NCBI RefSeq assembly: GCF_014699035.1
Contig: NZ_JACXAA010000022.1
Location: 1-64,000 of the forward strand
Direction of reading: 5' to 3'
Source: Spirosoma validum
GTDB lineage: Bacteria > Bacteroidota > Bacteroidia > Cytophagales > Spirosomataceae
Length of the DNA: 64,000 bases
The notes under the pieces are model-generated. The model saw only the letters and a list, made by a program, of their open reading frames with translations, was not told the origin of the DNA and ran no database searches. This document shows, piece by piece, positions 62,319 to 64,000 of the stretch. How positions within the stretch are numbered: the stretch's first letter is position 1; every line of letters starts with the position of its first letter. The translations under genes were made by a program, and so were the position numbers.

Positions 62319-62563
62319 TTATGCTTTGGTTGGTCAACCTAGTAAAGTTTAGCGAACGGTTTGGATTGCTTGAAGACCGTAGGTCTGTCCTGTTAATAGA
62401 GGATGAGTTGATTTTATAATTTGTAGCGCCGTAGATGCGACCTAAAATTGGCTAATTGAGACGCACCTATGGCGGTACAAACGGCCGTGGATTCCCTTTT
62501 TACTAGTAACAGGTCGCAACAACGGCCGCCCGACTTACAGGGCTTATTGCGAACTCAACTAAT

Positions 62564-63547
62564 TTATGACTCCGCTTTCGAATTCGATTTATCAATAATT
62601 ACGGCCAGCAGGATTACAAAGCCCTTCACGACCTGTTGCCAGAAAGGCGATACGTTGAGGAGAACCAGACCGTTGTTCAATACACCGATAATAATGGCGC
62701 CCTGCACTGTACCTAAAATACTGCCCCGCCCGCCCGACAGGGACGTGCCGCCAATCACCACAGCGGCAATGGAGTCGAGTTCGTAGCTCGTGCCCGCATT
62801 GGGCTGGGCGGAATCCAGTCGGGACGTAACGAGCAAACCGCCAACAGCCGCCAATCCACCGGCGATGCTGTAAACCGCTATCTTGATTTTATTAATGTTT
62901 ACTCCGGATAATCGGGCTGCGCTTTCGCTGCCGCCAATGGCGTAGATGTAGCGGCCCAGGCGGGTTTTATTCGTGACCAGCACGGCAACGGCAACGATGA
63001 TGCCCGAAAGCCAGACGGGCAACGGAATGCCTAAGAACCAGCCCGTTCCCAGAAACGTAAAGGAGTCGCCTAATCCGGTAATTGGAAACCCTTCCGTCCA
63101 GAGCATGGTCAGGCCACGAGCGATGGTCAGCATGGCGAGCGTTGCCACAAAAGGCGGCAGTTTGAAGCGGGTTATGGCCCAGCCGTTGAACCAACCCAGC
63201 CCGGAACCGGTAATCAAGCCGGCTAACGTAGCGCCCAGCAACGTAAAGCCAATGTACAAATTCGATGAGGGTAGTTGAATTCCGTTACGTAATAATCCGG
63301 CCGTAATCGCTCCCGACAACGCCAGTACGGAGCCAACGGACAGGTCGATTCCGGCGGTGAGCACCACGAGCGTCATGCCCGTGGAAATGCAGACGTTGAC
63401 GGAAATCTGCCGAAGTACGTTCCAGAAGTTAGCTACGGTCAGGAATTTGTCGGACATGATGCTAATGCCCAGACAAAGAATGAACAAGGCAATAAGCGAC
63501 TGAAATTTCGTCAGTAATGGACGGTAAGTTTGCAACTGTGCCTCCAT
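62564..63547 (-). CDS. Ribose-type sugar ABC transporter permease
   Basis: 327 residues with about eight to ten membrane segments. NVCISTGMTLVVLTAGIDLS followed by VGSVLALSGAI, and GSESAARLSGVNINKIKIAVY, are the RbsC/XylH family signatures. The final AAVVIGGTSLSGGRGSILGT block is also typical. It forms the membrane channel for a periplasmic-binding-protein-dependent sugar importer. It is 12 bp downstream of the ATPase gene. The sugar itself cannot be told from this sequence. Confidence 0.93.
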   Translation of the reverse strand: MEAQLQTYRPLLTKFQSLIALFILCLGISIMSDKFLTVANFWNVLRQISVNVCISTGMTLVVLTAGIDLSVGSVLALSGAITAGLLRNGIQLPSSNLYIGFTLLGATLAGLITGSGLGWFNGWAITRFKLPPFVATLAMLTIARGLTMLWTEGFPITGLGDSFTFLGTGWFLGIPLPVWLSGIIVAVAVLVTNKTRLGRYIYAIGGSESAARLSGVNINKIKIAVYSIAGGLAAVGGLLVTSRLDSAQPNAGTSYELDSIAAVVIGGTSLSGGRGSILGTVQGAIIIGVLNNGLVLLNVSPFWQQVVKGFVILLAVIIDKSNSKAES

Positions 63548-63559
63548 AGGGAATAGGCT

Positions 63560-64000
63560 TTAAATAGTTTTAGGAATAGCGGCTTTGAGAATGGAATCTT
63601 CCGACGCATCCTGCACGGCCATTTCGGCGGTTAAGCAGCCTTCGCACAGGACAAGAATACGGTCAGAAATCGCCAGAATTTCGGGGAGTTCCGACGATAC
63701 GACAAGAATGCCCATGCCTTCATCGGCCAGTTGTAGAATGAGCTTATAGATTTCGTTCTTGGCGTTGACGTCGATGCCCCGCGTCGGTTCATCGAGCATC
63801 AATAATTTCGGGTTCGTAGCCAGCCATTTCGACAGCACGATTTTCTGCTGGTTACCACCACTCAGATTTCGGGCGGTTTGCTTTTCCGAAGGCGTTTTGA
63901 TCCGTAAGTCCGCGATGTATTTTTTGGCCAGTGTGGTTTCTTTCTGACGACTCAGCAAACCAGCCTGTTCAATGGTTTTTAGATTCGACAGGCTGATATT
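63560..64000 (-). CDS. Sugar ABC transporter ATPase, C-terminal part (cut by window edge)
   Basis: 147 codons are visible, with the open frame continuing past base 64000, so the start is outside the window. The ABC signature LSGGNQQKIVLSKWL, Walker B LLMLDEPTRGIDVNAK and switch-His-region-like VVSSELPEILAISDRILVL belong to the second nucleotide-binding domain of RbsA-type twin ATPases, whose full length is about 500 residues. It forms an operon with the permease and probably with the FGGY kinase. Confidence 0.93.
   Translation of the reverse strand, partial: NISLSNLKTIEQAGLLSRQKETTLAKKYIADLRIKTPSEKQTARNLSGGNQQKIVLSKWLATNPKLLMLDEPTRGIDVNAKNEIYKLILQLADEGMGILVVSSELPEILAISDRILVLCEGCLTAEMAVQDASEDSILKAAIPKTI

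Overview
The window looks like chromosomal DNA of a Bacteroidota bacterium of the order Cytophagales, most likely a Spirosoma-type genome. The basis is SusC/SusD pairs, two one-protein hybrid two-component systems, many TonB-dependent receptors, a LytTR regulator, very large repetitive secreted proteins and a mid-range GC content. The genus is inferred from general resemblance, not from a marker gene. No rRNA, confident tRNA, CRISPR array or transposase was seen.

Layout. 1-1.4 kb: a perfect 72-bp palindrome, a DUF5618-like gene and an OsmC peroxidase. 1.9-12.6 kb: a hybrid sensor/regulator divergent from a secreted-protein island, with a frameshifted beta-helix stub, a peptidase-S74 tail-fibre-type protein, a 1447-residue protein with four DUF6923-like repeats, and a second decayed secreted-protein remnant. 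12.6-18.6 kb: a cupin, two unlisted small membrane peptides and a minus-strand group of envelope genes plus transaldolase. 19-22.6 kb: an outer membrane protein and a TonB receptor. 23-25.1 kb: small unknowns, including a stand-alone histidine-kinase dimerisation-like helix pair, and a dead hybrid kinase/receiver. 25.4-39.4 kb: a second hybrid two-component system, a LytTR regulator and a giant 2962-residue surface protein. 39.5-43.3 kb: a PepSY membrane protein and a TonB siderophore receptor cut by one in-frame stop. 43.6-47.9 kb: a five-gene group (serine hydrolase, three membrane proteins, winged-helix regulator) whose three promoters share a 17-bp palindrome. 48-60.8 kb: a pectin utilisation locus, with susCD on the minus strand and GH28, PL10, CE8, an unknown glycosidase-like protein and a CE12 esterase on the plus strand. 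60.8-64 kb: an FGGY kinase and a ribose-type ABC transporter that runs off the edge.

How the genes work together. The pectin locus reads as a pathway. CE8 and CE12 would remove methyl and acetyl groups, GH28 and PL10 would cut the galacturonan backbone, and SusCD would import the oligomers. A LacI-type palindrome lies upstream of both susC and GH28, but no LacI regulator is present in the window. The two giant surface proteins, 18 kb apart, share a C-terminal domain of about 140 residues. Each is linked to a hybrid two-component system, which suggests regulated surface display. Long G or C tracts inside both genes and one of the regulators hint at phase variation.

Strongest candidates for something undescribed: the palindrome-linked serine hydrolase/membrane regulon; the shared C-terminal domain; a palindromic repeat that supplies the signal peptide of the pectate lyase; and the kinase-like helix pair encoded alone.
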